The notes: generated by a model from the sequence alone, not told the origin. DNA of 64,000 bases from Adineta steineri (GCA_905250115.1 CAJNOI010000125.1:226156-290155); one strand, 5' to 3'. Positions 1 to 11,409 are shown, counted from the first letter of the stretch. Numbers and translations are program-made.

Positions 1-1870
1 CTTTTTCACAATTATTTAACTCATAGAATTTTAATAATTTTTGATATTGTGCTTCAAAGAAATATGGATTAATTTGTAGGATATCATCATAGGATTTCAT
101 GGAAGAAGTATTATCTGTTGCAAATGCTTTTTTAAATAAATTTATGAAATTATTTTTATGAAATTGAACGTTTTTTTGATTTTCAGTTTGATTTTCATAT
201 TGAATGAAATCGTGTTTGGATTGATTGAAACAATTGAATTTTTCAAAATAACAAAAATTAAACATTTTTGCCATATCAAGATAAATCAATGCTCGAAATT
301 GGAATTTATTACTTAATTGAATTGTTGCTTGACGAATATCATCAGGAGTACTGTTATGGGACTTAATAATAAATTCATCGATTGACATAGATTCATTAAG
401 TAAGTCCATAGATTTTTTGAGATAAAGTTTTAAACTAGGCTTTTTCTCTTTGTAAGTTTTACTTTGTTCAAATAAACTTTCACTTTTTTCAACTAAGCCG
501 CCAATACTTATAAGACAGTCTTCGGATTCAAAATCTTCATTTGAATTTGTGGTATTTTGATCGTTTAATTTACACTGATCACATATGAGTTTTTCGTTCC
601 AAGTCTTTCCTTTAAATTGCCGAATAAAACAGGTTTTGATAAGTCTTTCCGAATCATGAATAATTTTGAAACTATCTTCATTAAAGAGTTTCAGTTGATC
701 ATATATAGACTGAATTGTTTTGTTTGATTCGATTGATTCTCGATTCTGTTCAGTTAAGGGTAATATAGAATCTCTTACATATACTAAATAAGATTCTTTT
801 AATAGATTCACATAATTACTTGCATGATCTGTATTGTCGATATAGGTAAAGAATAATTTGAAATATGGTGTTTTTATTGGAACAACATTGTAAAGTTCCT
901 CTAGACACTTGGCATAAAAAGTTTCACGTACAAATTGATAGATTAATGTTAATTGTTCTTCATCGCTATATAAATTATAATATTCATCATCTTCCAAACA
1001 ATTAATGAGAGTATTTGATCGTGGAAGATAATCTTTCGATTCATTTAACACCATTTGAAATAAATCCTTTCGAAATTGACATAAAAACATATGAAAAAAA
1101 TGTCTAAATTGGAGATCATTTCTAAAATTTTGACGATATGAAGTTCTTAGTTGTTTTGTTAATTCTTTTTTGGATTGTTGGCTTGGTTCATAGAAATTCA
1201 ACCAATTTTTAGAATATTGTTTTAATGCACATTGAAACGTTATTCGTTGTTTACATCTTTCCCGATCATGTTCGTATTTAGATTGTATTTTGATAAAAAG
1301 TTCATGAAGTTTGCGTTGATGTCGTTTATAATAAATAGTTTCTAGTCGATCAAGTTTTTTGTTTAAAAATTGTAAATTTTCGGAAAGTTGTATCTTGAAA
1401 CTCGATTGGCTATGAATTTCAATTTCGTTGTTTAAATTTAATTTTCTTCCAAAAAAACATTGATCAACACGAAAAATTGGAGGACTACTTTGTAAATGTT
1501 CATGTGTTTCAGGAACTGCGCTCGATTGTCTGTTTAATTGTTCTGCATAACTAGAAAAGTGTGGAGCTAAAATAATATTATCATCTGTTGTAATTGATTG
1601 GATTTTATCTACAAGAGATTTTAATTGATCTAATGTGGAACGAAAAGTTGGTATTGATTGATCATCTATATCGTTCAATTGTAATGAATTGAGTTCGTTA
1701 TTTAAAGATACAAGATTAGTGCAAATCGTTTCTTTGATATGCCCTAAATATAATTCTTCGTTCTCATCATTGATTTCTTGTTTATTTTCTGCCAATATTT
1801 GATTCAAATGATTATTCAGTTCGAATAAAGTTTTCGTAATTGAATTAAGATCAGAATTCAATATAGGCAT
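1..1870 (-). CDS. Large uncharacterised protein, N-terminal part (runs off left edge)
   Basis: The minus strand is open without a stop from an ATG at 1870 to the window edge, giving at least 623 residues of an intronless frame. I do not recognise a domain. The protein is polar and apparently helical, with leucine/lysine-rich stretches and a CxxC pair (CDQC) near residue 425. A pyrimidine-rich AG (minus strand, at 1877-1876) lies five bases before the ATG and decides the start; it looks like a trans-splice acceptor. The gene follows the SecA-like gene on the same strand after 271 bp, so the two may be co-transcribed. Its style, with a long helical N-terminus and no introns, resembles the N-terminal part of that neighbour, so it could be another SecA-like protein whose ATPase lies outside the window. 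That last point is inference. Confidence 0.75.
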   Translation of the reverse strand, partial: MPILNSDLNSITKTLFELNNHLNQILAENKQEINDENEELYLGHIKETICTNLVSLNNELNSLQLNDIDDQSIPTFRSTLDQLKSLVDKIQSITTDDNIILAPHFSSYAEQLNRQSSAVPETHEHLQSSPPIFRVDQCFFGRKLNLNNEIEIHSQSSFKIQLSENLQFLNKKLDRLETIYYKRHQRKLHELFIKIQSKYEHDRERCKQRITFQCALKQYSKNWLNFYEPSQQSKKELTKQLRTSYRQNFRNDLQFRHFFHMFLCQFRKDLFQMVLNESKDYLPRSNTLINCLEDDEYYNLYSDEEQLTLIYQFVRETFYAKCLEELYNVVPIKTPYFKLFFTYIDNTDHASNYVNLLKESYLVYVRDSILPLTEQNRESIESNKTIQSIYDQLKLFNEDSFKIIHDSERLIKTCFIRQFKGKTWNEKLICDQCKLNDQNTTNSNEDFESEDCLISIGGLVEKSESLFEQSKTYKEKKPSLKLYLKKSMDLLNESMSIDEFIIKSHNSTPDDIRQATIQLSNKFQFRALIYLDMAKMFNFCYFEKFNCFNQSKHDFIQYENQTENQKNVQFHKNNFINLFKKAFATDNTSSMKSYDDILQINPYFFEAQYQKLLKFYELNNCEK

Positions 1871-2141
1871 TCGATCTAAAAAAATGAAAAGTATGCAACT
1901 AAATAAAACGAAGTCTATGACATTTATAAATGCGATTTTATCCACTTCTCTCTCGTTTTTGAGAGTATAATCGCTTAATTGTTAAGAGTAAAGAACACAC
2001 CATTGATTTCATTGTTTTTAAATTTATAAATGTTATATCTAAAATACTAAAAAAAATAACATGAAGCAAATTATTGAATAAATTACAAAGAAAAGAACTA
2101 TTTAAATATGTTATTCTTAACAAATTACAATAAAAAACGAA
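1871..2141. other. Short intergenic spacer between two minus-strand genes
   Basis: This AT-rich spacer separates the stop of the SecA-like gene from the start of the next gene. It contains the candidate trans-splice acceptor of the downstream gene. I see no other feature in it; a 61-residue open frame on the minus strand here is low-complexity and not credible. Confidence 0.5.
1875..1886 (-). promoter_or_regulatory. Candidate trans-splice acceptor (T-tract plus AG)
   Basis: On the minus strand a run of T ends in TTAG five bases before the ATG at 1870. Such a short leader with an acceptor immediately before the start codon fits SL trans-splicing. It is inferred from sequence only. Confidence 0.4.
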
Positions 2142-5100
2142 CTATTTTAATATGTTATTCTTAACAAATTTTTGTAAATCTTCTAGGCTATATTTTTGCA
2201 TTTCCAATTCGCTTAAAGTTTGCATTAATTCGGAGAATAAAAGCCATTTTAATCGAATATCCACCTTGTTTGAACTGAAATGATAGTGACGATAGAAATA
2301 TTCTGTTAATTCATGAATTTTTTTGTTACGTAAATTAACCGTCACATCTGGAACTAAAGGAAATTGTTTACCTTTTCGAACAATAATCGAATAAGATCCT
2401 TTTTCATCTTGTCTTGCAGTTCGACCAAGCATTTGCGTATAAATATTTTCTCTCAATGGATAATATGTTAAAATTAAATGTAAACCTTTTGTAATACTTT
2501 TATCTACTTTAATATCAGCACCACGTCCAATAATCCTTGTTGCTAAAGTAATAAGATCTAATTTACCAATTTTACGAATATTTTCAGCAATATCATCCTC
2601 TTTTTTGATCTCAATTATTTCACGACCCTTTAAAAATGTGTTTTGAGCTCCAAGTAATTCTGTACGTATACAATCATAATCTGACTTATCGTCCTCATTT
2701 TGTTTATATGAATCAGCAAAGATTAAAATTGGTTGTTCTTGATACCTTAGTTGAATTTCTTCTTTGATTGCATTTAAAAAATCATCAGTATTTCTAATAA
2801 CTTTGCCGGGATCATTGACAAATGTTCTATTCTGTTGAGCATTTGTTGGACCAAAAAATGGTGGAATATCATAATAATGTGATATTTTATTATCAAATAA
2901 TCTTTGAAATTTACTTAAATGTTCTTTTTCTATACTTCCAGAAAAGCCAATAACTCGTTTAAATTGTGAGTAAAATACCAAAGCATCCAAATAATAATGA
3001 ACAAATTCTGCTTTTTTGTACTGGTTTAAATGATTCAAACGAGATATACCTAATTTCACATCTTTTCCTAAACTATCTTGAAAAGACGTCTGTTGTTCAT
3101 TACTACCTTCCGCTTTCGCTTTGGAGAGTTGGGTGTTCCACCATTCATCATAGATCTTAGAAAATTCCGAATTACATTTGGCAATAAATGCTGCACCAAA
3201 TAATTGTGTAAGATCTTCTTTCTTATCAAAACTTGTATTCCGATTTGTAATGTTCACATCAAATTCATGTAAATATTGAAATATTTCATCGGAATCCAAT
3301 ATCAAACTATCAAATTCATCCATAACTAATACAGTATCAGTGATATTCGGTAACGTAATTGATGTCCCATTTACTAATGTACTATATCCTTTTCTTCGTA
3401 AAACATCAAAATATGTGTTTAAATCAGTATAAATTACATCTTTATTAAAGAATTCTTCTGTTGAACTTGTTGATGAACAATACATTGTTGCAATATTAAA
3501 ATATTGATAATATTTTTGATAATTTCCATGATCTCGTTTAGCTAAATGATCATAACAAGTGATAACAAAAACTTTGGGATTTGGTGCATTTCTATTCTTT
3601 TGAACAATTTGTCTTGCTGTTTCAGCTATTGTTAATGATTTACCCTGACCAGTACCAATCTTAATAAATAAATTACTGTCCTTTTTTAATTCATCGGTTA
3701 AATAATCATGTATTAATGCTAATGCACCCACTTGATTGTGTTGTAAATATTTAATATTAATTAGCTCAAATGCTTTTTTATTGGTTTTAAAATTGTTTTC
3801 AATATCCTTTCGATTTTTTTTAATAATAGTGGAACCTATATCAGAATTTAACTTTTCATACCATTTGTCAAACTCCTCTTGTTTATAATGATGATAACAA
3901 TATAAAAAGTAGATTTTATCACTAAATTCACTTGTATTTTTTGTCCAACAATCTAAATTATCGCATACATTTCTTTTCATGAATGTATCAAATAATTCCA
4001 AAACTTCCGTTGTTGATTTAGTTGATTCAATAATTCTGGGAACTTGCTCCAATTTATAATTAATAAAATTATCAATAATTATCCTTGCATATTCGTTTCG
4101 GTTACTAAGGCTTTCTTCATTTGCTTGACTAAAACCATCTAAGATAAGATCAATTGATCGATTTCGAAGTTTTTCTCGAAGTTGTTTACTAATTTCAACA
4201 TTATCACTTACATCATAAAATTCAATTAATTGTTTAACTGATTTATATAATTTATTAAATTCTTGATTAATAAGATTTTTGTTTTTTAAGAAAACTTTTT
4301 TATCATTTTCTGTTGAACAGTTAAAAACTTTAAATAAAATCGACATAATAATTTCATTTGTGTTCTCATTATAATTTTCACTTCGATTATTATATTTTGG
4401 ATCATCAGCTAATTTTGCTGATAAATAATATGGAATACTAAAGCCAGGAGTTAATTCTTGATTAATATTAAATTCCATTCCAGACTTTTTTAAACGATTG
4501 AGAACTGAACCAAAATTTGAATTAAATTCACCTAGTCTTGGTAGAATTTTTGTTTTAGCATCCGGTATATGTTTTATTAAATCGATATTAAATGATTGAG
4601 CTAATCTTAAACAGATTTGACTTCCAAACTTTTGATGATCAAGAAACTTGTTTATAAAAGTTGCTTTTATATGAATCTGATCTTTTTCTAAACTGCATAT
4701 AACCGATCTAACATTTTCCAAGCGAATTTCGAATGATCCAATATTAATCAAGAATTTAACAATTTCAATAAGATCATTTAATTTTGTACAAACATTAGCA
4801 TTATCAATACATAAGAAATCTTTTTTTAATTTTGAAAGTTTATTTAGATGAATATCTTCTGGTTGATAATCCAATGTATCATTATCTGCACATATATGAA
4901 TATAAAATAAAAGTTGATTAAATTCCGAAAAACGATTGACATCATCTAAGTCTTGATATAATAAAGATTTGAAAAAATAATAATTAAAACAATATTTAAC
5001 ACTGATATATTCATCAGAAAAATCTAAGTTTGCAATTCGTTGACCATAAAGATCAGTCAAGATCTTATGAGTACCAATAGCATTGTTTTCATCAATAATT

Positions 5101-6200
5101 GATTCTCGTATCATGATCAGAGTAGATTTTTTCAAGGAAAAAAGTAAAAATAATACTTTAAATTTCGTTATTAGTTGTTTACAATTTTCTAATATATTTT
5201 CATAAAGAACATTGCCTTCTTTATTTTTCTTTGCCTCTGTAAGTTTTTGACTTTCAATTAAATATAATTGAATACCTTTGTCATAAATGGATTTGACAAC
5301 ATCATTGTTTTCGACGAATTGTCTACATAAATCTTTAAAACTGTTGTCTTGTAATTTAAATACCAAGTTGCTTAACGATTTAGTACATTTTTTATTGGGT
5401 GATTTTTTAAACATTTCAATGAGATGTTTGCAATAAAGTTCAGATTCATTTGAGACACGTATGTAAACCATTTCATTTTTAACAAGATATTCAAGTAAAA
5501 TTTCAGTTGAATAACCTCGATCAGTGATCATCTTTAATTTAATCAAGGAAAAATAAGTTTCAATATCTGATGGTTTCGAATTCAATAATTTTGATTGTAG
5601 ATTTTCTAATTTTGCACGATAGTTATTATCGTTAAGCATATTGTCTAATGATTCTCTAACATATAAGATATATTTAATAAAATAATCATAAAATTTTCTG
5701 ATAATTCCTAGTTTCGCCTCATCATCGTCGGGCTTGTTGTGGTCAAAATTAATAAATTTTGGTATTTTCGTTTCGATACCTCTGATAATTAAAGTACCAA
5801 TTTCTTTTTTATTTTTAAGTCGAATTTGTTCTTCTATCAGTTCGTTAATTTCTTTTAATGTTTGACCGTAATTTAGAAATAATTCATAACCTTGTCGAAT
5901 TGTTGATATATGATAATTAATTACTAAGATTGTTCCAGGATCATGTATAGATTTGTTTATAGTATTTTCAATTAGATTTTTAAATTTTTTCAATATTTCA
6001 AGAAATGCAGATTCTTGATCAATTTTTTTGCCTTGTCTTTCATATACCATGATCATATTCGGTAACTGTGATAGTAAATATCGTACTGATTGAAGATTGG
6101 AAATTAATGTTTCCAATGTAGAATTTTTATTGGAAAATAATTCTTGCAGTTCCTGAACAATATGAACTGTTTCGACGGATGATGCAGATGTCTGTACCAT
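2142..6200 (-). CDS. SecA-like ATPase with long helical N-terminal region (1352 aa)
   Basis: One intronless frame. Residues 1 to about 800 are helical and unrecognised. The C-terminal 500 residues carry a SecA-type superfamily 2 motor: Walker A GTGQGKS near residue 850, the DEAD-box equivalent MDEFDS near 959, an isolated SGS matching the SecA GMTGT region, IIGRGADI near 1223, and the arginine-finger motif QMLGRTARQ near 1257. Between these motifs it follows SecA order, including LHLILTYYPLRENIYTQ in place of the usual LHVIGTERHES. Compared with bacterial SecA the preprotein-binding domain is not obvious, and the secretion zinc finger is absent. Bacterial SecA drives export through SecYEG; a rotifer has no such exporter, so its substrate is unknown. 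The gene was probably acquired horizontally and then domesticated (inference). Neighbours include a decayed second SecA-like gene. Confidence 0.85.
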   Translation of the reverse strand: MVQTSASSVETVHIVQELQELFSNKNSTLETLISNLQSVRYLLSQLPNMIMVYERQGKKIDQESAFLEILKKFKNLIENTINKSIHDPGTILVINYHISTIRQGYELFLNYGQTLKEINELIEEQIRLKNKKEIGTLIIRGIETKIPKFINFDHNKPDDDEAKLGIIRKFYDYFIKYILYVRESLDNMLNDNNYRAKLENLQSKLLNSKPSDIETYFSLIKLKMITDRGYSTEILLEYLVKNEMVYIRVSNESELYCKHLIEMFKKSPNKKCTKSLSNLVFKLQDNSFKDLCRQFVENNDVVKSIYDKGIQLYLIESQKLTEAKKNKEGNVLYENILENCKQLITKFKVLFLLFSLKKSTLIMIRESIIDENNAIGTHKILTDLYGQRIANLDFSDEYISVKYCFNYYFFKSLLYQDLDDVNRFSEFNQLLFYIHICADNDTLDYQPEDIHLNKLSKLKKDFLCIDNANVCTKLNDLIEIVKFLINIGSFEIRLENVRSVICSLEKDQIHIKATFINKFLDHQKFGSQICLRLAQSFNIDLIKHIPDAKTKILPRLGEFNSNFGSVLNRLKKSGMEFNINQELTPGFSIPYYLSAKLADDPKYNNRSENYNENTNEIIMSILFKVFNCSTENDKKVFLKNKNLINQEFNKLYKSVKQLIEFYDVSDNVEISKQLREKLRNRSIDLILDGFSQANEESLSNRNEYARIIIDNFINYKLEQVPRIIESTKSTTEVLELFDTFMKRNVCDNLDCWTKNTSEFSDKIYFLYCYHHYKQEEFDKWYEKLNSDIGSTIIKKNRKDIENNFKTNKKAFELINIKYLQHNQVGALALIHDYLTDELKKDSNLFIKIGTGQGKSLTIAETARQIVQKNRNAPNPKVFVITCYDHLAKRDHGNYQKYYQYFNIATMYCSSTSSTEEFFNKDVIYTDLNTYFDVLRRKGYSTLVNGTSITLPNITDTVLVMDEFDSLILDSDEIFQYLHEFDVNITNRNTSFDKKEDLTQLFGAAFIAKCNSEFSKIYDEWWNTQLSKAKAEGSNEQQTSFQDSLGKDVKLGISRLNHLNQYKKAEFVHYYLDALVFYSQFKRVIGFSGSIEKEHLSKFQRLFDNKISHYYDIPPFFGPTNAQQNRTFVNDPGKVIRNTDDFLNAIKEEIQLRYQEQPILIFADSYKQNEDDKSDYDCIRTELLGAQNTFLKGREIIEIKKEDDIAENIRKIGKLDLITLATRIIGRGADIKVDKSITKGLHLILTYYPLRENIYTQMLGRTARQDEKGSYSIIVRKGKQFPLVPDVTVNLRNKKIHELTEYFYRHYHFSSNKVDIRLKWLLFSELMQTLSELEMQKYSLEDLQKFVKNNILK

Positions 6201-6204
6201 TGAT

Positions 6205-6218
6205 ATCTAAAATCATAA
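6205..6218 (-). promoter_or_regulatory. Candidate trans-splice acceptor of the SecA-like gene
   Basis: On the minus strand the sequence GATTTTAG lies six bases before the ATG at 6200. The AG is at 6208-6207. It supports this ATG as the start and fits SL addition. Confidence 0.4.
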
Positions 6219-6739
6219 TGAAAAAATTAATAGAATAGAATCAACATCGTGACAGATTTGCTAATAACAAAAAGGAAATACTATGATCGATACTGATATG
6301 AAGATAGTAGTTGTAAGAACATACTTTAGTTTTTCCCAAAAACAAACACAAGAAATAAACAAGAGCGTTAATAGAATTCAAAAAAAAATTTTTTTTATCG
6401 TGGACTTTAATTTTTACTCTGTTATTGATAAAAGATTCTTAAGAGGTGTTCCACAAGAAAACCAAAGATTGGGTGTGGATGTGTGTTAAAGGGAGAATCA
6501 ATCTAATGGATCAATACTGAAACGTCTGCTTTATTTTCCAAAACGCTTCAACATATATACTGAATAGATCAAGAAAAATCCAACAACTGATAAGGGAAAA
6601 AACACCTGGACGCTATCAGAAGAGAACGTTTGAAAAATGCAAGTAGATGAAAAAACGAAAGGAGAAGTCCTATATATGTATAATATCTATACGACAAATA
6701 GAAAAGGAAAAATCCTATATATATATATGTCATCTATCC

Positions 6740-6740
<1 letters not shown>

Positions 6741-6784
<44 letters not shown>

Positions 6785-6810
6785 GAAAGAGAAAAGAAAA
6801 AAAAGATATA
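6741..6810 (+). repeat. GAAA/GA microsatellite
   Basis: Tandem GAAA units are followed by at least seven GA units and an A-rich tail. Simple sequence, no coding role seen. Confidence 0.8.
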
Positions 6811-6879
6811 TTTTAATGACGTTAACAGTGTGAGGGTTAAATAAGAACCACATTCACACGCTTGTGTATCACCTATTCC

Positions 6880-9800
6880 CAAGATCTCGTTTTTTTTTCA
6901 TATTTGTTGCGCTCGAATATAAATTGAGCTGAACCTGTTGGTATATGAACGGTTTGTCTCATGTTTTTATTAACTCTAGTTGAAACATTAATTGTGAAAA
7001 TACTTTTAAGATCTTTAATTAACGCATACAAGCCTTTATTTTGTCGACAGGGATCATTTTTTGTTTTGTACTGTTGTTCACTTTTTTTCTAATTTAGAAG
7101 CTAAAGCACCACGTTTAATACCAATTTTCAATTTTTCCATGACAGTATATACGAAGTGTTTCATTATAGAAGTGGATGGTTCAGCTAGATTATTACCATC
7201 TGATATTTTAATATCACTGTTCTTTGATTTTTTCGTTAGACCATCTAATATTTTTCTTTGCTTATCAATAGATGTACCACCAAAACCACATTGTGATATA
7301 TAATAACGATGATAACCATTTTCACTTATATTTCCAATCTGTTAATTAGTTCTAATTTGGTTTGCAGTTTCTTTTCGAATGTTATTCAAACTGGATCAAC
7401 TGATATTATCATCTTTTGTTCCCATAATTGCATGTATTAAACAATTATTGTCATTATTATTCATTGAATTTTTATCGATTTTTTCTGATGAAAGAAAATG
7501 ACCAAATGTATTTTTTCCATCACTATGAATAAAATCAATCAGAATACAATCTTTATCATGAATATTATTCTTATTCCAACTATCTGGACAAATTAAATGA
7601 GGAATAGTTGTTCCGCCAACATTATTTATTTTAATTGGTCTTCCTGAAATATATGTCGTCGCATGAATACAAATCATATCCATTGGTCTACCTTCTTCAA
7701 TAATACTTGCAACTAAATTTGGATCTTTTGTTTTTGTCATTATAATTAATAATTTCTTATTATATTTATTTGTTATTTCATTTAAAATACGTTTGGTATT
7801 TAAATTTTCCTTGTGCTGTTCATATTGTTTTTTATTTTCTTGAAATTTTTTCCATAATAAATTATCTTTATGACGTTGATGGTATTTTTGTGCAGTTTTA
7901 CCATTTTTTCTTAATAATTTATTAGTACATTTATTTAAAACTGATTCATCCAATTTTGTTCTAATATCAGTGTCGATTTTAGTTTCTAATGATTCAGTCC
8001 ATTGTTCAGTTGTTTGTTCAATAAGTTTATTCAAATCATTTTCATTAGTATTTATTGAAGTTGACTCAGTTGTATTTTGACATTCTTTTGCTTTTTCTTC
8101 CAGTTGTTCTAATTTATTGTTTAGAAAACATGTTGTTTCTGTACAAATCTTACCTAATGCCACAATATATGCACCATTTGTCATAGTAGTATTATATGCT
8201 GATGTTAATGTTGTTGCTAATATTGTCCACTTATTTGAAAGATTAATATCATTCATTTTACCTAAAACAGTACTTATTCCTTCTGATATGATATTCATTA
8301 TATTTTTAATCTATTTAAAAACTTGACTATACCATGCATCAGTATTATCCTTTTGATTTATTTCTGTTAACCATTTTTGTGTTAATGCAAGACCATATTC
8401 TTGATAATTTTTTTTTAAGGTTCATTGATTCGATCTTTTTTCTCTTTAATTGATTTCCCGTTTTTAAAAATAATTAATTAATAATTTTACCACAATAATC
8501 TTTTAAGAATTTTTCAGATAGATATGATACTCCAGCATTAGATAATTCAAATGCGATTCCTTCTATTAATTTTAAACCAATCCTGCAATAAACGTGTTTG
8601 AATAAATTGTTTGTTACACCTTCAAAAGTTGAACCACTTGCAGCCTTGATTAATTTATTAACAGAAAATTCAGCTAATTTTCCAGTTTATCCAACTAATT
8701 TTGATCCAAAACGATCAATACTGTAAAAATGATGCTTTTCATTCTATTTAGAAAATAATTATTCCACTTAAAATGGCACGTTTAGTAGCATAAATTGCAT
8801 AAAATATATCATTTATTTCCTCTGATATTAAACCGGATGCTATATATAAGTACCTATACCCATAGTAAATAATTCAAGAAAACCACCTCCAATTATTTGT
8901 GTTATTCCTAATATAAATATAGCCGCGGTGTATAACAACATTTGTCAGGACCATTTTTTTTTCTTCAATACCAATAATTTGATCTAAACCATTAATTGAA
9001 AATATATTTAATTTTTGAATGTTTGAATTTATCGTCTCCATCAAAATTTTGTTCGATATTATCTAAATATGAATATGGCTTAGATAAATAATTTAATTTT
9101 CCAATTATATTTTGTAATGATTTTGAAATACTTTTAGAAATATCTTTTTTGCAGTCCCATACTTTTTGTGTTAATTTTTCTAATTTGTATCAATAATCAT
9201 ATAAAAGTAATTTTTGATATAAAGGAACATCAATTGCTTTATAATTATAATAAACTGGTTTGATTATTAATGACAATTCAAGATCACATAAAAACTCTTT
9301 ATATAAATTATATGGTAATTAATGTTAAGTTAATCGAATCGAAGTCTTCTGATTTCATTTGATATAATATTTCTAGAATTTGAAGTTTATATAAAAATTT
9401 TGAATTTATAATAGAAATGATACGTTGATCTTGGAAATTATTTGTAAGAAGCATTTCAATATTTTGACCAATTATTTTTTGTTGAATAAGTTTATTGAAA
9501 ATTTTTTTTCAATCATTTATATTTAAGTTTTCAGTTTCAAGAAAATCATTTAATGTAGTTAATGTAAATTGTTCAACAGGTTTATTTTGTAATTTATCAA
9601 TATTATTAATTGTTGCTATTTTATTTGTATAAATAAAAGCTTCTTCTTATAAAATTTTATTATTTTTATCAAGAGATTTGTACACATATTTAAGATTTTT
9701 TGCATCAAAATTAACTTTTGAAAAAAATATTATTGACTTACTTTCTGGTTTAATTTCATTAATTGATTTTAATTCTTTCCCGAGTTTATTAATAAATTCT

Positions 9801-11330
9801 TTTAATTGATAATTTTCAGTATTTGTTTCTACCATATTAACTATAATAAAGTCTTTTACATCTATAATGAAATCTTGTTGAATCATTAATTGCTGAAAAT
9901 GTTCACGATGTGGTATATTAAGATCTTCAAAATATTGTTTTAAATTATTTTCATTAATACAATCTGTTTTAATTGAATAATTTTTGATTTTATCATAATT
10001 TAATTGATAATTAACAAAAATATTTTTTAATTGATGTTCATTAAAACTTCTATTAAATTATTTTTTAATTAAAATATTTTCATTTTTATCATAAATTTGT
10101 GTCTTTCATAATACAATGAGCTTTATAATAATACGCTGCATGACTAAATTTTGGTTCACCATAAATAACTTTATTTAAAACTTCAAATGCTTGTTGATTA
10201 TTTTTATTTTTAATATGAAATTTTGCTAGTTTTAATAATTGACTTGATTCAACAACTAATTCTTGTATTACATCGTTCGTATGTTCAATATTATTTAATT
10301 GATTAATAAATTCTTCTTATGATTTAATTATCCCCATTTTATTATTTATTAATTTTCCATGTTTATCTAAACAAAAAACCCATTTATTTAAAACAGAATT
10401 AAGTATAATATCTTTAATATCATGTTTAGTTTGACTCCTTCTTTCTATTTTATTTTTTAATTTTTCATATGCTATATGATAACGATTAAATAATTGTTTT
10501 TTAAAATGAATTGATGTTTCATAAAAATGACGAATTTCTCCAACACGACATAGTTCATTATAATCTCTTTCTTTTTTCAAAATCAATAATTTGTAATAAT
10601 GAATTAATATTATTTTGTTGATTAATTTCATTATTAAATTGATCAATAAATATTAATTGTCCGGAACCATTTTATCCTTTTCTTGATGTTCTACCAAATG
10701 TTTGTTGTTCGACACGATAACTATCAGGTAAATAAGTTAAAATAACATGTAAATCATCATTATTATTTAATTCGTTAGTTATTTTAATATCTGTACCTTT
10801 TCCAGCTAAATTAGTTGCAGTAATTATTTTACCAATATCTAAATCATCATGTTCAACTGAAAATTTTTCATAACTTCGTTTATAAACAAATAATTTATTT
10901 AAATCAAAATATTTTAGTACACAAAATATTTGATGAATTTGATCAACATCTTTTATTGTTTCGCATATTATTAAAACAGATCTTGTTTCTGATATTTTAA
11001 TTGCTTCATCAAGAATTTTATTTCTCCATTGCTCACGATTTTGAGAAAGCATAGGTTGTTCTTCTTTAAATTTACTTGGTAATGCAGCAGAGATAGTAAT
11101 TAAATCAACTTTGTAAGTTAGTTTCAAAAATTCTCTTTCATTCTCAGATCCTAATGTTCCACTTAAATCATAAATATGTTTATACATATTAAAAAAATAT
11201 AATTTTAGAAATAAAAACAGCGTTTAAACTAAGTAATGAAATTTTAAATTGATGTTTTAATTGTAAAAATTGATGTAAACCTTCATTCCAGTGACTATTT
11301 ATTTGATTAACACGAGTCTTACAATCAACA
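6880..11330 (-). pseudogene. Decayed SecA-like gene with C-terminal cysteine-protease-like domain
   Basis: Read on the minus strand, the 5' part (about 11310 to 10320) matches the second half of a SecA motor across frameshifts and stops: HWNEGLHQ near 11290, DLSGTLGSENE near 11160, then ITATNLAGKGTDIKI and QTFGRTSRKG ending at a stop at 10672. Open blocks continue at 10646-10317, 9886-9647 and 8298-7396, separated by stops. The last block contains DNNCLIHAI, which resembles the catalytic-cysteine motif of OTU-type proteases, with GHF upstream in a possibly permuted order. Two in-frame stops interrupt the following segment (after DDNIS and before QIGNI), then another frameshift leads to a tail ending near 6880. 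The Walker A half is missing: the 5' end stops at a telomere-like inverted repeat. It retains the GLHQ region that the intact gene at 2142-6200 lacks, so it belongs to a different subfamily. Confidence 0.75.
7396..8298 (-). pseudogene. Longest open block of the decayed gene: C-terminal domain
   Basis: A 300-residue open block within the pseudogene. A lysine/glutamine-rich helical stretch (KNGKTAQKYHQRHKDNLLWK) precedes a globular part with GHF and DNNCLIHAI. About 45 residues around GHF and the motif cysteine are absent or altered in the related fragment at 44072-45499. The ATG at 8298 is unlikely to be the original start. Confidence 0.6.
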
Positions 11331-11334
11331 ATAA

Positions 11335-11408
11335 TTGGGGGTGCATGTGGATGTGGATATAGGTATCATATTTATATCAAATTCATCCACACCCACACTC
11401 CTCAAGAT
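11335..11408. repeat. Telomere-like inverted repeat
   Basis: G-rich left arm (GGGGGTGCATGTGGATGTGG), short AT-rich spacer, then C-rich right arm (CCACACCCACACTCCTCAAG). It abuts the 5' truncation point of the decayed SecA-like gene. Confidence 0.75.
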
Positions 11409-11409
11409 G

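Larger units (their letters stand above)
6201..6870. other. Intergenic region with GA-rich microsatellite
   Basis: No credible gene. The plus strand carries a purine microsatellite at about 6741-6810, first GAAA repeats, then GA repeats, then A-rich. The short open frames here are low-complexity translations of that tract. Confidence 0.5.

Noticed and set aside
2142-6200. Bacterial contamination suggested by SecA motifs
   Set aside because: The contig continues into intron-bearing animal genes, the gene has an SL-type acceptor, no bacterial operon surrounds it and its composition matches the neighbours.
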